Source of the DNA: UMGS1851 sp900555605
GTDB lineage: Bacteria > Bacillota > Clostridia > UBA1212 > UBA1255
Length of the DNA: 23,753 nt
Assembly (NCBI GenBank): GCA_902472555.1
Contig: CABROF010000029.1
Span: forward strand, 1-23,753
Direction: 5' to 3'
The notes below the pieces were generated by a model. It ran no database searches. It was not told the origin of the DNA and saw only the letters and a program-made list of their open reading frames with translations. The position numbers and the translations under genes were made by a program. Of the stretch, positions 8,521 to 15,793 are shown one piece after another (position 1 is the first letter of the stretch; each line of letters starts with the position of its first letter).

Positions 8521-10689
8521 CTATAGAAATAGGTCCCGGCCTTCAAATAAAACCCCGGTTTTATCATTATAATAATCGGAACTTTTCAGGCAATAGATCC
8601 CACTGCCGTAATCGTCTACAACGCCCTGCTGCAATAATAAATTAAATTCATATACATATACAGAAAAACAATATTTCTGTATATCCCTCAATCTTCCGAT
8701 TCCTCTATTCTGAATATCCAAGATTAATTTACGACTTATCTCGTCGCGTTCTACCGCCACAGAAATTGTTTGAGATTCAATAAATTTCATCTCATATGAA
8801 GCAAAACGGATCAATCGGAAATTCTTACAATCAGCACTGATGGCGTATTTTATAATTTCCTCCCGCCTTGCAAAGAATAATCTCTCATAATACGCTTTAA
8901 TTGCATCTTTAGAAACGATATTTGGAAATTCATTCAGAATCCCTTTTGTGAGTATATAACGTTCGTCTCCGGACATCCGCCCTTGATTTTCTTCTCGCTC
9001 AAATACGAAAACATCAGCAGATATACGCTTTCCTTCGCGATTGCATCTGCCCCCTGCCTGCAAAATGCTGTCCAATCCGGATAATTCACGGAAAACTGTA
9101 TGGAAATCAAGATCAACACCGGCTTCAATCAGAGAGGTAGAAATCACAATTATGCGCCTGTCCGGAGGGACATTTTCAAAGTTGGGAAACTCCTCTGAAA
9201 GCGCCTTTAACTGCTGACGGATTTCCGCAAGGACCGCCGACCTGTCAAAGGCTGTCATATAAGTAGAGAGATGATATTTATTCTTTTCTGCACATAATTG
9301 ATATAATTTGCATGCAGCCTTCCTGCTGTTTACGACAATCAAAGAGGCAGGAGATTCGGAAGCCTTTGAAAGCAACGCTTCATCGGAGAATACACCGATA
9401 TAAGAATATTTGCATTTTTCAAATTTTTCAAAGTCGCTTATATCATCAATTAAATCCGTTACCTTGGTATCGGGCAGTGCATACTGACGCAACAGTGTTT
9501 TGAAATCCGGCATGGTCGCTGTTAAAAAAACTGCTTCACTGTTCAGATATCTTGTGATATACGCAATTGATCGCAGACAAGGCTGAAGACAATGGGTCGG
9601 CATGAGATGCGCTTCATCAAAAACCAGAATGCTGTCCGCCATATTATGCATTTTACGAAGCTTTCCGCGTTTATTGGCATAAATTGATTCGAAAAATTGC
9701 ACAGCCGTTGTGATAATCAACTGCGCATCCCAGTTTTCGCAGGCAGATTTTGCCGCAGCAGCAGAATCCTCATCGAGATCCGGCTGATTTTCATAGGAAA
9801 ATGTTGATTGATGCCGTAAAAGCCGTGCATCGGAGGTAAACAGTTGTTCAAATGTTTCTGCTGTCTGTTCAATGATGCTGTTATATGGGATTATATATAT
9901 AATTCTCTTTTTTCCCGTTTTTATCGCACGCATTAATGCAAATTTCATACTGCACAGCGTCTTTCCGCTGCCGGTAGGCATATTCATCAAATAGATTTCC
10001 GAATCGGAACCGGCTTTGTCAAAGGCCTGCTGTTGGAGGCGGGATCTTGCCTTCTGCAGCTCGGTTTTACAGGTAAAGGATTTTATCTGATCCTCTATAT
10101 GGTTCAGACATTTCATAAAATCCGAGGACAGCGTACTATTCATTTTATTTGAGGTATCCAGAGAATCAGCATCTGTCAGGCAGGAAAAACAGTATCGCAC
10201 AAAAAATGCAAACTTTTCCACAATATCTTCTTTTGTGGTACAGTCCTTTTCAAAAAAATCCATAAATTGGGTTTCGTCTAAGAACGGAACCTCTATTTCT
10301 TGTTTGAATTGTGAAAAATCAGCGGTCTTGCGTTTCAGCCTGCCCTGCAGCGTCGGCATGTCCGGCGTATCTGCCCTGGTTCCGCAATCCGGAATTCCTG
10401 TATGATGTCCTGCAATACAGAGCGCAGTGAGCAGTCTGAGCATAGCATTTTTAAAAAGTATTTGACAATATTGCGCCCCGCAGACAGAATGCTCAACCCG
10501 GATGTTTTGCCCTCTGATTCGTTTCTGAAAATCCTGTAAATATTTTCCTACATCGTGCAGCAAACCGATTATATAGCAGATATCTTTTAGCGGGGCAACA
10601 GCAAAATCACGACTATTGGCCGCTGTCTGCATACTGTGTGACTGTAATGTCTGTTCCTTGTCATCTGTTTTATGCGCCAAGTAGATCAT
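8521..10689 (-). CDS. cas3: Cas3, HD nuclease-helicase
   Basis: This 722-residue protein has an N-terminal HD nuclease followed by a superfamily 2 helicase. The HD residues are His18, His45-Asp46 (LLHDVGKY), His67 and His95-His96 (AGHHTGIPD). Helicase motifs are Walker A PTGSGKT (238-244), DEAH (358-361), TAT (390-392) and motif VI QAGGRCNREG (544-553). Cas3 is recruited by Cascade and degrades the non-target strand 3' to 5'. It is the first gene of the operon, with the promoter about 100 bases upstream. The ATG at 10689 is chosen because family members begin MxYLAHK; an ATG at 10707 would add six residues, and neither has a strong ribosome-binding site. Confidence 0.96.
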   Translation of the reverse strand: MIYLAHKTDDKEQTLQSHSMQTAANSRDFAVAPLKDICYIIGLLHDVGKYLQDFQKRIRGQNIRVEHSVCGAQYCQILFKNAMLRLLTALCIAGHHTGIPDCGTRADTPDMPTLQGRLKRKTADFSQFKQEIEVPFLDETQFMDFFEKDCTTKEDIVEKFAFFVRYCFSCLTDADSLDTSNKMNSTLSSDFMKCLNHIEDQIKSFTCKTELQKARSRLQQQAFDKAGSDSEIYLMNMPTGSGKTLCSMKFALMRAIKTGKKRIIYIIPYNSIIEQTAETFEQLFTSDARLLRHQSTFSYENQPDLDEDSAAAAKSACENWDAQLIITTAVQFFESIYANKRGKLRKMHNMADSILVFDEAHLMPTHCLQPCLRSIAYITRYLNSEAVFLTATMPDFKTLLRQYALPDTKVTDLIDDISDFEKFEKCKYSYIGVFSDEALLSKASESPASLIVVNSRKAACKLYQLCAEKNKYHLSTYMTAFDRSAVLAEIRQQLKALSEEFPNFENVPPDRRIIVISTSLIEAGVDLDFHTVFRELSGLDSILQAGGRCNREGKRISADVFVFEREENQGRMSGDERYILTKGILNEFPNIVSKDAIKAYYERLFFARREEIIKYAISADCKNFRLIRFASYEMKFIESQTISVAVERDEISRKLILDIQNRGIGRLRDIQKYCFSVYVYEFNLLLQQGVVDDYGSGIYCLKSSDYYNDKTGVLFEGRDLFL

Positions 10690-10811
10690 TTTATTTTTTC
10701 CGATCATAGTATTTTAAAGTAAAATAAATAATAAAACGGTGCAGCAGGACAAAATCTTTTCTCTTTATATATCCACAACAACTATATTTTTATATACTTT
10801 AATTATTAAGA

Positions 10812-10840
10812 ATATTAACACAATAGATTTTAGATGTCAA
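10812..10840 (-). promoter_or_regulatory. Sigma-A promoter of the cas operon
   Basis: On the minus strand, TTGACA (10840-10835) is separated by exactly 17 bases from TAATAT (10817-10812), close to the vegetative consensus. Transcription would start near 10805, giving a leader of about 100 nt before cas3. No other convincing promoter was seen inside the closely packed cas genes. Confidence 0.82.
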
Positions 10841-11111
10841 TATTTTCCGTAAATTTTATGCCATCCTGATCTATTTCTTCTGCCACCTGAAGCAGATATT
10901 CCATGTGTTATGTACGGGAACACTGATATTTGCGGCTGTTCCATGTGCTGTCTCCTTCTTAGTAGGTTTTCGCATTTTCTCTGATCTGCTGATGTGTCAG
11001 CAATGTAAAATGCAGATCTTTGTTATGCATATATTTTGTTCGGAGCACATGACAGGCGCTTTCCGGGATATTGTCAAATCGTGCGTCAATCTCTTCTGAC
11101 GCGGCTGAAAA
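10830..11111 (-). pseudogene. Possible decayed gene fragments
   Basis: Two minus-strand fragments read like protein but lack a full gene. From 11111 to a TAA at 10959-10961, an open stretch of 50 codons includes EEIDARFDNIPESA and NKDLHFTLLTHQQIRENAKT; it has no good start and is cut off upstream, beside the tRNA promoter. After GAAGGAGA, a second region ends with MEYLLQVAEEIDQDGIKF (10904-10830), again with no intact upstream frame. This could be the remains of a small two-gene unit. I do not recognise the family, and chance open frames remain possible. Confidence 0.3.
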
Positions 11112-11118
11112 TTAGTAG

Positions 11119-11146
11119 TTGCAATTTATTTTTTTTCATGTATAAT
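11119..11146 (+). promoter_or_regulatory. Promoter of the tRNA-Val gene
   Basis: TTGCAA (11119-11124) and a perfect TATAAT (11141-11146) are separated by 16 bases. The predicted start, near 11153, is only a few bases before the mature tRNA 5' end at 11157. Confidence 0.8.
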
Positions 11147-11156
11147 AATTCGGCAA

Positions 11157-11232
11157 GGAGGCATAGCTCAGCTGGTAGAGCACTTGCTCCACACGCAAGG
11201 GGTCACAGGTTCGAGTCCTGTTGTCTCCACCA
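11157..11232 (+). tRNA. tRNA-Val, anticodon CAC, with C33
   Basis: This 76-nt cloverleaf has an encoded CCA. The acceptor GGAGGCA pairs with TGTCTCC, the D-arm is GCTC/GAGC, the anticodon stem is CTTGC/GCAAG, and the T-arm is ACAGG-TTCGAGT-CCTGT. The seven-base anticodon loop TCCACAC places CAC at 34-36, which reads the valine codon GUG. Base 33 is C instead of the near-universal U, while all stems are perfect. Isotype is from anticodon and overall similarity to Firmicute tRNA-Val; the odd loop makes the decoding activity less certain. Confidence 0.92.
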
Positions 11233-11260
11233 AAACCGTCTGAAGGAGACGGTTTTTTTT
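11233..11260 (+). terminator. Rho-independent terminator after tRNA-Val
   Basis: Directly after the CCA end, AACCGTCT pairs with AGACGGTT around a GAAGG loop, followed by a run of eight T. This makes the tRNA a stand-alone transcription unit. Confidence 0.9.
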
Positions 11261-11339
11261 ATTTCCTTTTCAGGATCCGTTTCGCGCTGAACACGGTGAA
11301 TCGATCATACCCAAAAGTCAGTCCTTCAGAATATTTGTC

Positions 11340-11368
11340 TTGACAGACTTTGTAAGTCGGCATAAAAT
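11340..11368 (+). promoter_or_regulatory. Promoter of the traX-like gene, with a palindrome in its spacer
   Basis: TTGACA (11340-11345) and TAAAAT (11363-11368) are 17 bases apart. The spacer contains the inverted repeat GACTT-TGT-AAGTC (11346-11358), placed where a repressor could block RNA polymerase. The promoter is seen directly; any operator role is inferred. Confidence 0.72.
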
Positions 11369-11405
11369 TTTTTTAAAAGATTGATTGGGAGGTAAGATTC
11401 TGCTG

Positions 11406-12137
11406 ATGCTTTCCGCCGCAGCGTTAAAAATCATTGCATGTACCGCTATGCTGCTGGACCATTTAGGGTATGCCCTCGGCATTACGGTGCCGTACCGGAT
11501 CATCGGAAGACTGGCCTTTCCGATCTATTGTTTTCTGATTGCAGAGGGATTCCAGCATACAAGGAGTGTTTTTCGTTATTTAGCACGGCTGCTCCTGTTT
11601 GCCGCTGTATCGGAAATACCGTTCAATTTGTTTGTCCGCGGCAGCTTTTTTTATACGGGGGCACAAAATGTTTTTTTTACTCTGTTTCTATCGTTGTTAA
11701 ATCTGGCGGTTATTGAGCGGCTGCGAAAATTCGGCGGCAGGGGAAAAAATACTTTTCCGCGGATCCTGTCCGTTACGGGCTGCGTTTTATCCTGCTTGAT
11801 ATGCTGCCTGCTTGCGGAATGGATCCGCTGTGATTACGGATGGGTCGGCGTGCTGATGGTTTCGGCATTTTACCTTCTGCGCAGAAACAAAGGAATGCTT
11901 GCGGCAGCTGTCTGTATCCTTTCCTGCAGCAGTTTGCTGGAGGATTGGTTTTTGAATACTGTTTCCGGCACCTGGAGTCTGCTGCAATTATTCCGAATTG
12001 CTGCTTTGCTGCCGATTTTTCTGTATAGCGGCAAAAAAGGACTGTCCGGCCGGAGTCCTTTTCTGCAAAAAGCTGTTCAATATGGCTTTTATATTTTTTA
12101 TCCGCTTCACCTGCTGCTGATCAGCGGACTTGTCTGA
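11406..12137 (+). CDS. TraX-family membrane protein
   Basis: This 243-residue polytopic membrane protein has TraX-family stretches: MLLDHLGYAL near the N-terminus, GRLAFPIYCFLIAEGFQHT, SEIPFNL, QNVFFTL, a conserved AEW...DYGWVGVLMV, and YPLHLLLISG at the C-terminus. TraX of the F plasmid N-acetylates pilin. Chromosomal Firmicute members are related to membrane acyltransferases, but their substrates are unknown. No conjugation genes are nearby, so pilin is unlikely as the substrate here. The ATG at 11406 has GGGAGG 13 bases upstream, a little far; the frame also contains CTG and TTG codons closer to the site. It has its own promoter and converges on thiT with a 12-base gap. Confidence 0.85.
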   Translation: MLSAAALKIIACTAMLLDHLGYALGITVPYRIIGRLAFPIYCFLIAEGFQHTRSVFRYLARLLLFAAVSEIPFNLFVRGSFFYTGAQNVFFTLFLSLLNLAVIERLRKFGGRGKNTFPRILSVTGCVLSCLICCLLAEWIRCDYGWVGVLMVSAFYLLRRNKGMLAAAVCILSCSSLLEDWFLNTVSGTWSLLQLFRIAALLPIFLYSGKKGLSGRSPFLQKAVQYGFYIFYPLHLLLISGLV

Positions 12138-12149
12138 ATCTATTTTTTT

Positions 12150-12812
12150 CTATCGTCTGGCCATGGCGCGAACCTGATCAATCCCTTTGCGTACAGCGGG
12201 AATCAGAAGGATGATAACGGTAATAATCACTTCCGGTAAAATATATGTAGCATTATAGGAAAAGGTATACAGGATCGGATTTCCTTCCGCATATTCGCCG
12301 AAAAACACATAACCGGATATGACATGGCAAAGATAACGGCCTGCGGCGCCTGCAATATATCCGGTCAGCAGACCGTATTTTCTTTTGCAGAAAAAGCCGC
12401 TGATTCCCAGTGCGCCGAATGCCAGCGGATAATCGAGAAACACCTGAACCCAATGATAAATCTGCGGCTCAACGATTAACTGCAGAAGCCCATATGCCGC
12501 ACCGGCAATGATGCCGATCCGCGGCCCGTAAAAATAACCGATGAGTACGATAAAAAACATACTGCACAGCGTCATGGACCCGCCCATGGGCAGATCGACA
12601 AATTTGATAAAAGACGTAACCAATGCAAGCGCCATTGCAACTGCCGAAAAGACAAGCTGTTTTGTGGACATTGCACGTTTGCCTCTCTGAGACAAACCGA
12701 CAATTGCCAGCAATATCAGAATGATCACTGCCAGCGCAATATAGCCCCCTATTTTTAGTTCATAGCCATCTGCAGCATTGCCGGAAATAAAGATATTCAT
12801 AAAATCTTTCAT
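12150..12812 (-). CDS. thiT: ThiT, thiamin-binding S component of an ECF transporter
   Basis: This 220-residue membrane protein has about six helices and the ThiT core GLLQLIVEPQIYHWVQVFLD-YPLAF (109-132), plus SYNATYILPE near residue 185. In this family these regions hold the residues that bind thiamin. It captures thiamin outside the cell and needs the shared EcfA-EcfA'-EcfT module, which is not in this window. The ATG at 12812 is chosen because GGAGG lies seven bases upstream; longer readings run into the riboswitch region. A TPP riboswitch and a consensus promoter precede it, so expression should fall when thiamin pyrophosphate is plentiful. Confidence 0.95.
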   Translation of the reverse strand: MKDFMNIFISGNAADGYELKIGGYIALAVIILILLAIVGLSQRGKRAMSTKQLVFSAVAMALALVTSFIKFVDLPMGGSMTLCSMFFIVLIGYFYGPRIGIIAGAAYGLLQLIVEPQIYHWVQVFLDYPLAFGALGISGFFCKRKYGLLTGYIAGAAGRYLCHVISGYVFFGEYAEGNPILYTFSYNATYILPEVIITVIILLIPAVRKGIDQVRAMARR

Positions 12813-12928
12813 AAAAAAGCCTCCAAGCTTACGATTTAATCCGCGCCTCGGAGGGAAATGCTGTACAGGATTTATCAAGGACCGGTCTTGATAAAAATCG
12901 TGCATATGCGTATCATAATACGATGATA

Positions 12929-13015
12929 CCGCTTCCCTACGGTAGGATTACCTACACAGGTTCGTGGGGTTCGGGACTTTCCCGGTCCCGCTCTCAGCCA
13001 AAGCACCCCCAGCGG
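12929..13015 (-). promoter_or_regulatory. TPP riboswitch (THI-box) upstream of thiT
   Basis: The aptamer is closed by CCGCT (13015-13011) pairing with AGCGG (12933-12929). It contains the conserved elements GGGGGTGC, CTGAGA (12997-12992), GAACCTG (12963-12957) and GTAGGGAAGCGG in the right order. It binds thiamin pyrophosphate. Between it and thiT are two hairpins (12910-12929 and 12871-12895), neither followed by a T-run. CCTCC at 12854-12850 could pair with the thiT ribosome-binding site GGAGG at 12824-12820. Control is therefore more likely at translation start than by termination; that part is inferred. Confidence 0.96.
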
Positions 13016-13023
13016 ACGGCATT

Positions 13024-13052
13024 ATTATATGCATTCATTCTGCCCTTGTCAA
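13024..13052 (-). promoter_or_regulatory. Consensus promoter of thiT
   Basis: TTGACA (13052-13047), 17 bases, then TATAAT (13029-13024): a perfect sigma-A consensus. Transcription would start at about 13017, right at the 5' edge of the riboswitch, so thiT has its own strong promoter separate from the upstream operon. Confidence 0.88.
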
Positions 13053-13071
13053 CACACAGAAAACGGTCTGT

Positions 13072-13722
13072 TTATGTCGGCGCATCACAGGACAGCATGA
13101 CCAGAAGCAGACCCTTTCTGCATCCTAAATATGCAGCATCCTCAAGAAATTCATTGCTGATTCCCAAGGGAAAATGATTGGTTAGCGTATAATTCGAAAG
13201 CGGATATTTTACACCGGAGATGGTCACACCTTCACATACCTCAGAATAGGAAAACAGAGAGAGCTTAAACCCTTCTTTTTTGGGAAGTGTAAGAAATGTA
13301 TCCTCAATCAGAAAAACCTGATTATATTTATCCGCAATCATCACCTGTACGGCGCCGTGCCGCTTTGCATACAGAAGAAGCTGCAGATTTGCAATTGTAT
13401 GATCCAGGCGGCCCGAAAGGCCTCCGGAAATAAAAATGTCGGTGTACCCCTCGGATAAAGCGTGCTGCAGGCAGATCATGGTGTCTGTTTCGTTTTTTTC
13501 CGCAGGCACCTGCAGTACACGGCAGACTGCAGCAGAAGGATTTTCCCGCAGCCGCGGGTATGAATCATAATCACCGATCACAAGGTCCGGCTTGATCCCC
13601 TCACGTACTGCAGTCAAATACCCGCTGTCGGCACAGACAATATAATCATCGGACGTCAATAAAACAGATTCTGAAACAGGATACTGATGATACCCTGTGA
13701 TAATGACACAGCGCTTTTTCAT
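13072..13722 (-). CDS. thiN: Thiamin pyrophosphokinase
   Basis: This 216-residue enzyme transfers pyrophosphate from ATP to thiamin, giving the cofactor TPP. Family motifs are CADSGY (30-35), KPDLVIGDYDS (44-54), EKNETDT (75-81) and GGLSGRLDHTIAN (100-112). The open frame extends further upstream into argS, but the ATG at 13722 overlaps the argS stop by one base (TGATG) and gives a family-typical start, so translation is probably coupled. It lies just before thiT, which supplies its substrate, yet it is upstream of the riboswitch and appears not to be under it when transcribed with argS. Confidence 0.94.
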   Translation of the reverse strand: MKKRCVIITGYHQYPVSESVLLTSDDYIVCADSGYLTAVREGIKPDLVIGDYDSYPRLRENPSAAVCRVLQVPAEKNETDTMICLQHALSEGYTDIFISGGLSGRLDHTIANLQLLLYAKRHGAVQVMIADKYNQVFLIEDTFLTLPKKEGFKLSLFSYSEVCEGVTISGVKYPLSNYTLTNHFPLGISNEFLEDAAYLGCRKGLLLVMLSCDAPT

Positions 13723-15449
13723 CACATTTTTTCTACCGCTTCCACGCCGATTAGATATAATGCGGATTTCATACAAATACAAGCGGCTTCCGTCAGCTGA
13801 AGTCTGGCGGCGCGCACAGCAGGCGCGGCTTTCATAATGCCGCAGCAATTATAGAATTTGTTGAATTGCTGCGCCAGATCCGTAACATATCGCGTGACGA
13901 CAGAGGGTTCGTATTTAGAAGCAGCATCCCGTACAGCATCCGTATAGCCATTCAGCAGTTTTATCAGATGATACGCTTCATTCTCTGTTAATTGATTTAG
14001 ATCGGCCTCCGACCAATCGACCTGCTCCTGCGCCGCCTTACGCAGCACACTGCGGCCGCGGGCATATGCATACTGCACATAAGGACCGGATTCGCCTTCA
14101 AAATCCAGCATATCCTCCCATGTAAAAATAATATCCCGCTCACGGCTGTTTTTCAAAAAAGCATATAATACGGCGCCTACTCCGATTTTTTCCGAAACAA
14201 GATCAATATCGTCTACGCGTTTGCTGGTTTCGCTCTGTGTGATAATTTCTTTTGTCTTTGATACAGCCTCCTTCAATACATCCTCGAGCAATACCACATC
14301 CCCGGAGCGGGTGGAAATATTCCGGTCCGGAAATTTCACATATCCAAATCCCACATGAACGCACTGCCGATACCAATCAAATCCCATTTTTTCAAGTACT
14401 GCAAAAACCTGCTTAAAATGCAATGTCTGCGGGGTGCCCACAACATATATGCTTTTATAGAAATCATAATGGCGCTTGCGGTAAACCGCGGCAGCCAGAT
14501 CCCGAGTGGCATAAATCGTCGTACCATCGGATTTCAAAATAATACACGGCGGCATGTTCTGCTCCTCCGCAAAGCGGATTACCTGCGCGCCGTCACTTTC
14601 TTCAAGCAAATTCTTCTCCCGCAGTATGTCCACGATTTCCGGCATCTTGTCGGAATAAAAGCTTTCACCGGCATAGGAATCAAAAGTGATGCCAAGTAGC
14701 TGATACATACGGTTGAATTCCTTTAAGCTTTCCTCAACAAAAAATTTCCACAGGGCAGTAACCGCCGGCTCACCATCCTCCAATTGCTTAAAATAACTTC
14801 TGGCCTCTTCTTCGAGCTGTGGATCGGATTCTGCTTCTTTATGAAAACGGACATAAATTTTCATAAGCTCATGGATGGGGTTTTCCCGGATAACCATTTC
14901 GTCTCCCCAGTGCTTATATGCACAGATTAACTTTCCAAACTGTGTTCCCCAATCGCCGAGATGGTTGATCTTCACGGTATGATAGCCGAGCTGACGATAA
15001 ATTCGTTCGATGGAGCTGCCAACGGCAGTTGAAACCAAATGTCCGATATGAAAGGGCTTTGCAATATTCGGAGATGAAAATTCCACTAAGACCGTTTTTC
15101 CGCTTCCTTCCTCTGTTTTTCCGTAATCGCTGCCTTTTTTCAAAATCTCTGAAATGACTGTACATGCTACCGCTTTACGATTCAGATGAAAATTTAAATA
15201 TCCCCCGGACACTTCCATTCGCTGGACCACATTTGCCAGCAACGCTTCTGCCTGAAGCGCCTCCATGATTTCGCCGGCAATTACCGGCGGCCCTTTTCGA
15301 AGTTTTTTTGCAAAAGGAAAGCAAGGAAACGCCACATCCCCCATTTCCGGACTCGGCGGCACTGCCAGCATTTTTTCTAATACGGCACAGGATTCCTCCG
15401 GAAGTACCTTTTGAATTGCCGCAGCAATGATTTGTTTATAATTCATCAT
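13722..15449 (-). CDS. argS: Arginyl-tRNA synthetase
   Basis: This 575-residue class I synthetase begins MMNYKQIIAAAIQKVLP and has the N-terminal Add1-type domain (about 1-110). It then has SSPNIAKPFHIGHL with HIGH at 134-137, NHLGDWGTQFGKLI, and a C-terminal DALR anticodon-binding domain ending near AQQFNKFYNCCGI. It charges tRNA-Arg with arginine. Like many ArgRS it has no canonical KMSKS. Length is normal. Its start has AAAGGAA upstream, and it follows the small membrane protein gene by six bases. Confidence 0.97.
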   Translation of the reverse strand: MMNYKQIIAAAIQKVLPEESCAVLEKMLAVPPSPEMGDVAFPCFPFAKKLRKGPPVIAGEIMEALQAEALLANVVQRMEVSGGYLNFHLNRKAVACTVISEILKKGSDYGKTEEGSGKTVLVEFSSPNIAKPFHIGHLVSTAVGSSIERIYRQLGYHTVKINHLGDWGTQFGKLICAYKHWGDEMVIRENPIHELMKIYVRFHKEAESDPQLEEEARSYFKQLEDGEPAVTALWKFFVEESLKEFNRMYQLLGITFDSYAGESFYSDKMPEIVDILREKNLLEESDGAQVIRFAEEQNMPPCIILKSDGTTIYATRDLAAAVYRKRHYDFYKSIYVVGTPQTLHFKQVFAVLEKMGFDWYRQCVHVGFGYVKFPDRNISTRSGDVVLLEDVLKEAVSKTKEIITQSETSKRVDDIDLVSEKIGVGAVLYAFLKNSRERDIIFTWEDMLDFEGESGPYVQYAYARGRSVLRKAAQEQVDWSEADLNQLTENEAYHLIKLLNGYTDAVRDAASKYEPSVVTRYVTDLAQQFNKFYNCCGIMKAAPAVRAARLQLTEAACICMKSALYLIGVEAVEKM

Positions 15450-15455
15450 TCCGTT

Positions 15456-15788
15456 TCATTCCTTTCCTTCTCTCACATCTGCTTTTTCCGCTTCCTCGCC
15501 GGCGGCCTCAATGCCGTTGGCGCCGCAGCTCTGTTTCATATAAAGTGTTCCGACCGTGTTCAACGTCGCATACAGCACGGTCTGGTACGCGGGTTCCAGC
15601 GGGAAAAACGAAACAAAGCAGCAAATCAATGCGCTGATAAAATACAGGCGTATGTGTCTGCTTGCAGAAAAGGCCCACGCGATTGCAAGCAGCACGGCAA
15701 GCATCAGCCATAGTGCGGTGTAAAAATTTCCGCCTGCCACAAAAATCTGTATAAACTGCTGTCCGATTCCCGCCAAGACATTTCTCAT
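15456..15788 (-). CDS. Small membrane protein of unknown function
   Basis: This 110-residue protein is not recognised. It has two likely membrane helices, about residues 22-40 (ALWLMLAVLLAIAWAF) and 47-63 (RLYFISALICCFVSFFPL), and a charged C-terminal tail rich in Glu, Ala and Lys that is probably cytoplasmic. It sits five bases after the leuS stop and six before argS, so it is almost certainly co-translated with them. There is no clear ribosome-binding site, suggesting reinitiation. Its tight place between two synthetases argues that it is real. Confidence 0.75.
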   Translation of the reverse strand: MRNVLAGIGQQFIQIFVAGGNFYTALWLMLAVLLAIAWAFSASRHIRLYFISALICCFVSFFPLEPAYQTVLYATLNTVGTLYMKQSCGANGIEAAGEEAEKADVREGKE

Positions 15789-15793
15789 AACGC

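Larger units (their letters stand above)
10708..11156. other. Intergenic region between cas3 and tRNA-Val
   Basis: About 450 bases without an intact gene. The cas3-proximal part (10708-10860) is very AT-rich and holds the cas promoter and its leader. The middle (10860-11111) has more mixed composition and may contain decayed coding sequence on the minus strand. The last part (11112-11156) is AT-rich and holds the tRNA promoter. Confidence 0.7.

Noticed and set aside
3101..10689. An anti-CRISPR, toxin or other accessory gene hidden within the cas operon
   Set aside because: The genes are contiguous with overlaps or gaps of about 11-17 bases at most; there is no space for an extra gene apart from the internal cas11c.
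11036..11290. 84-codon plus-strand frame across the tRNA
   Set aside because: It reads through the tRNA gene (RHSSAGRALAPHARG is a typical tRNA shadow), so it is not coding.
12871..12895. Hairpin TTTATCAAG/CTTGATAAA considered as an intrinsic terminator for thiT
   Set aside because: No T-run follows it on the minus strand; it is kept only as part of the riboswitch expression platform.
12923..13177. 84-codon plus-strand frame over the thiT leader
   Set aside because: It is the antisense of the TPP riboswitch and the thiT promoter.
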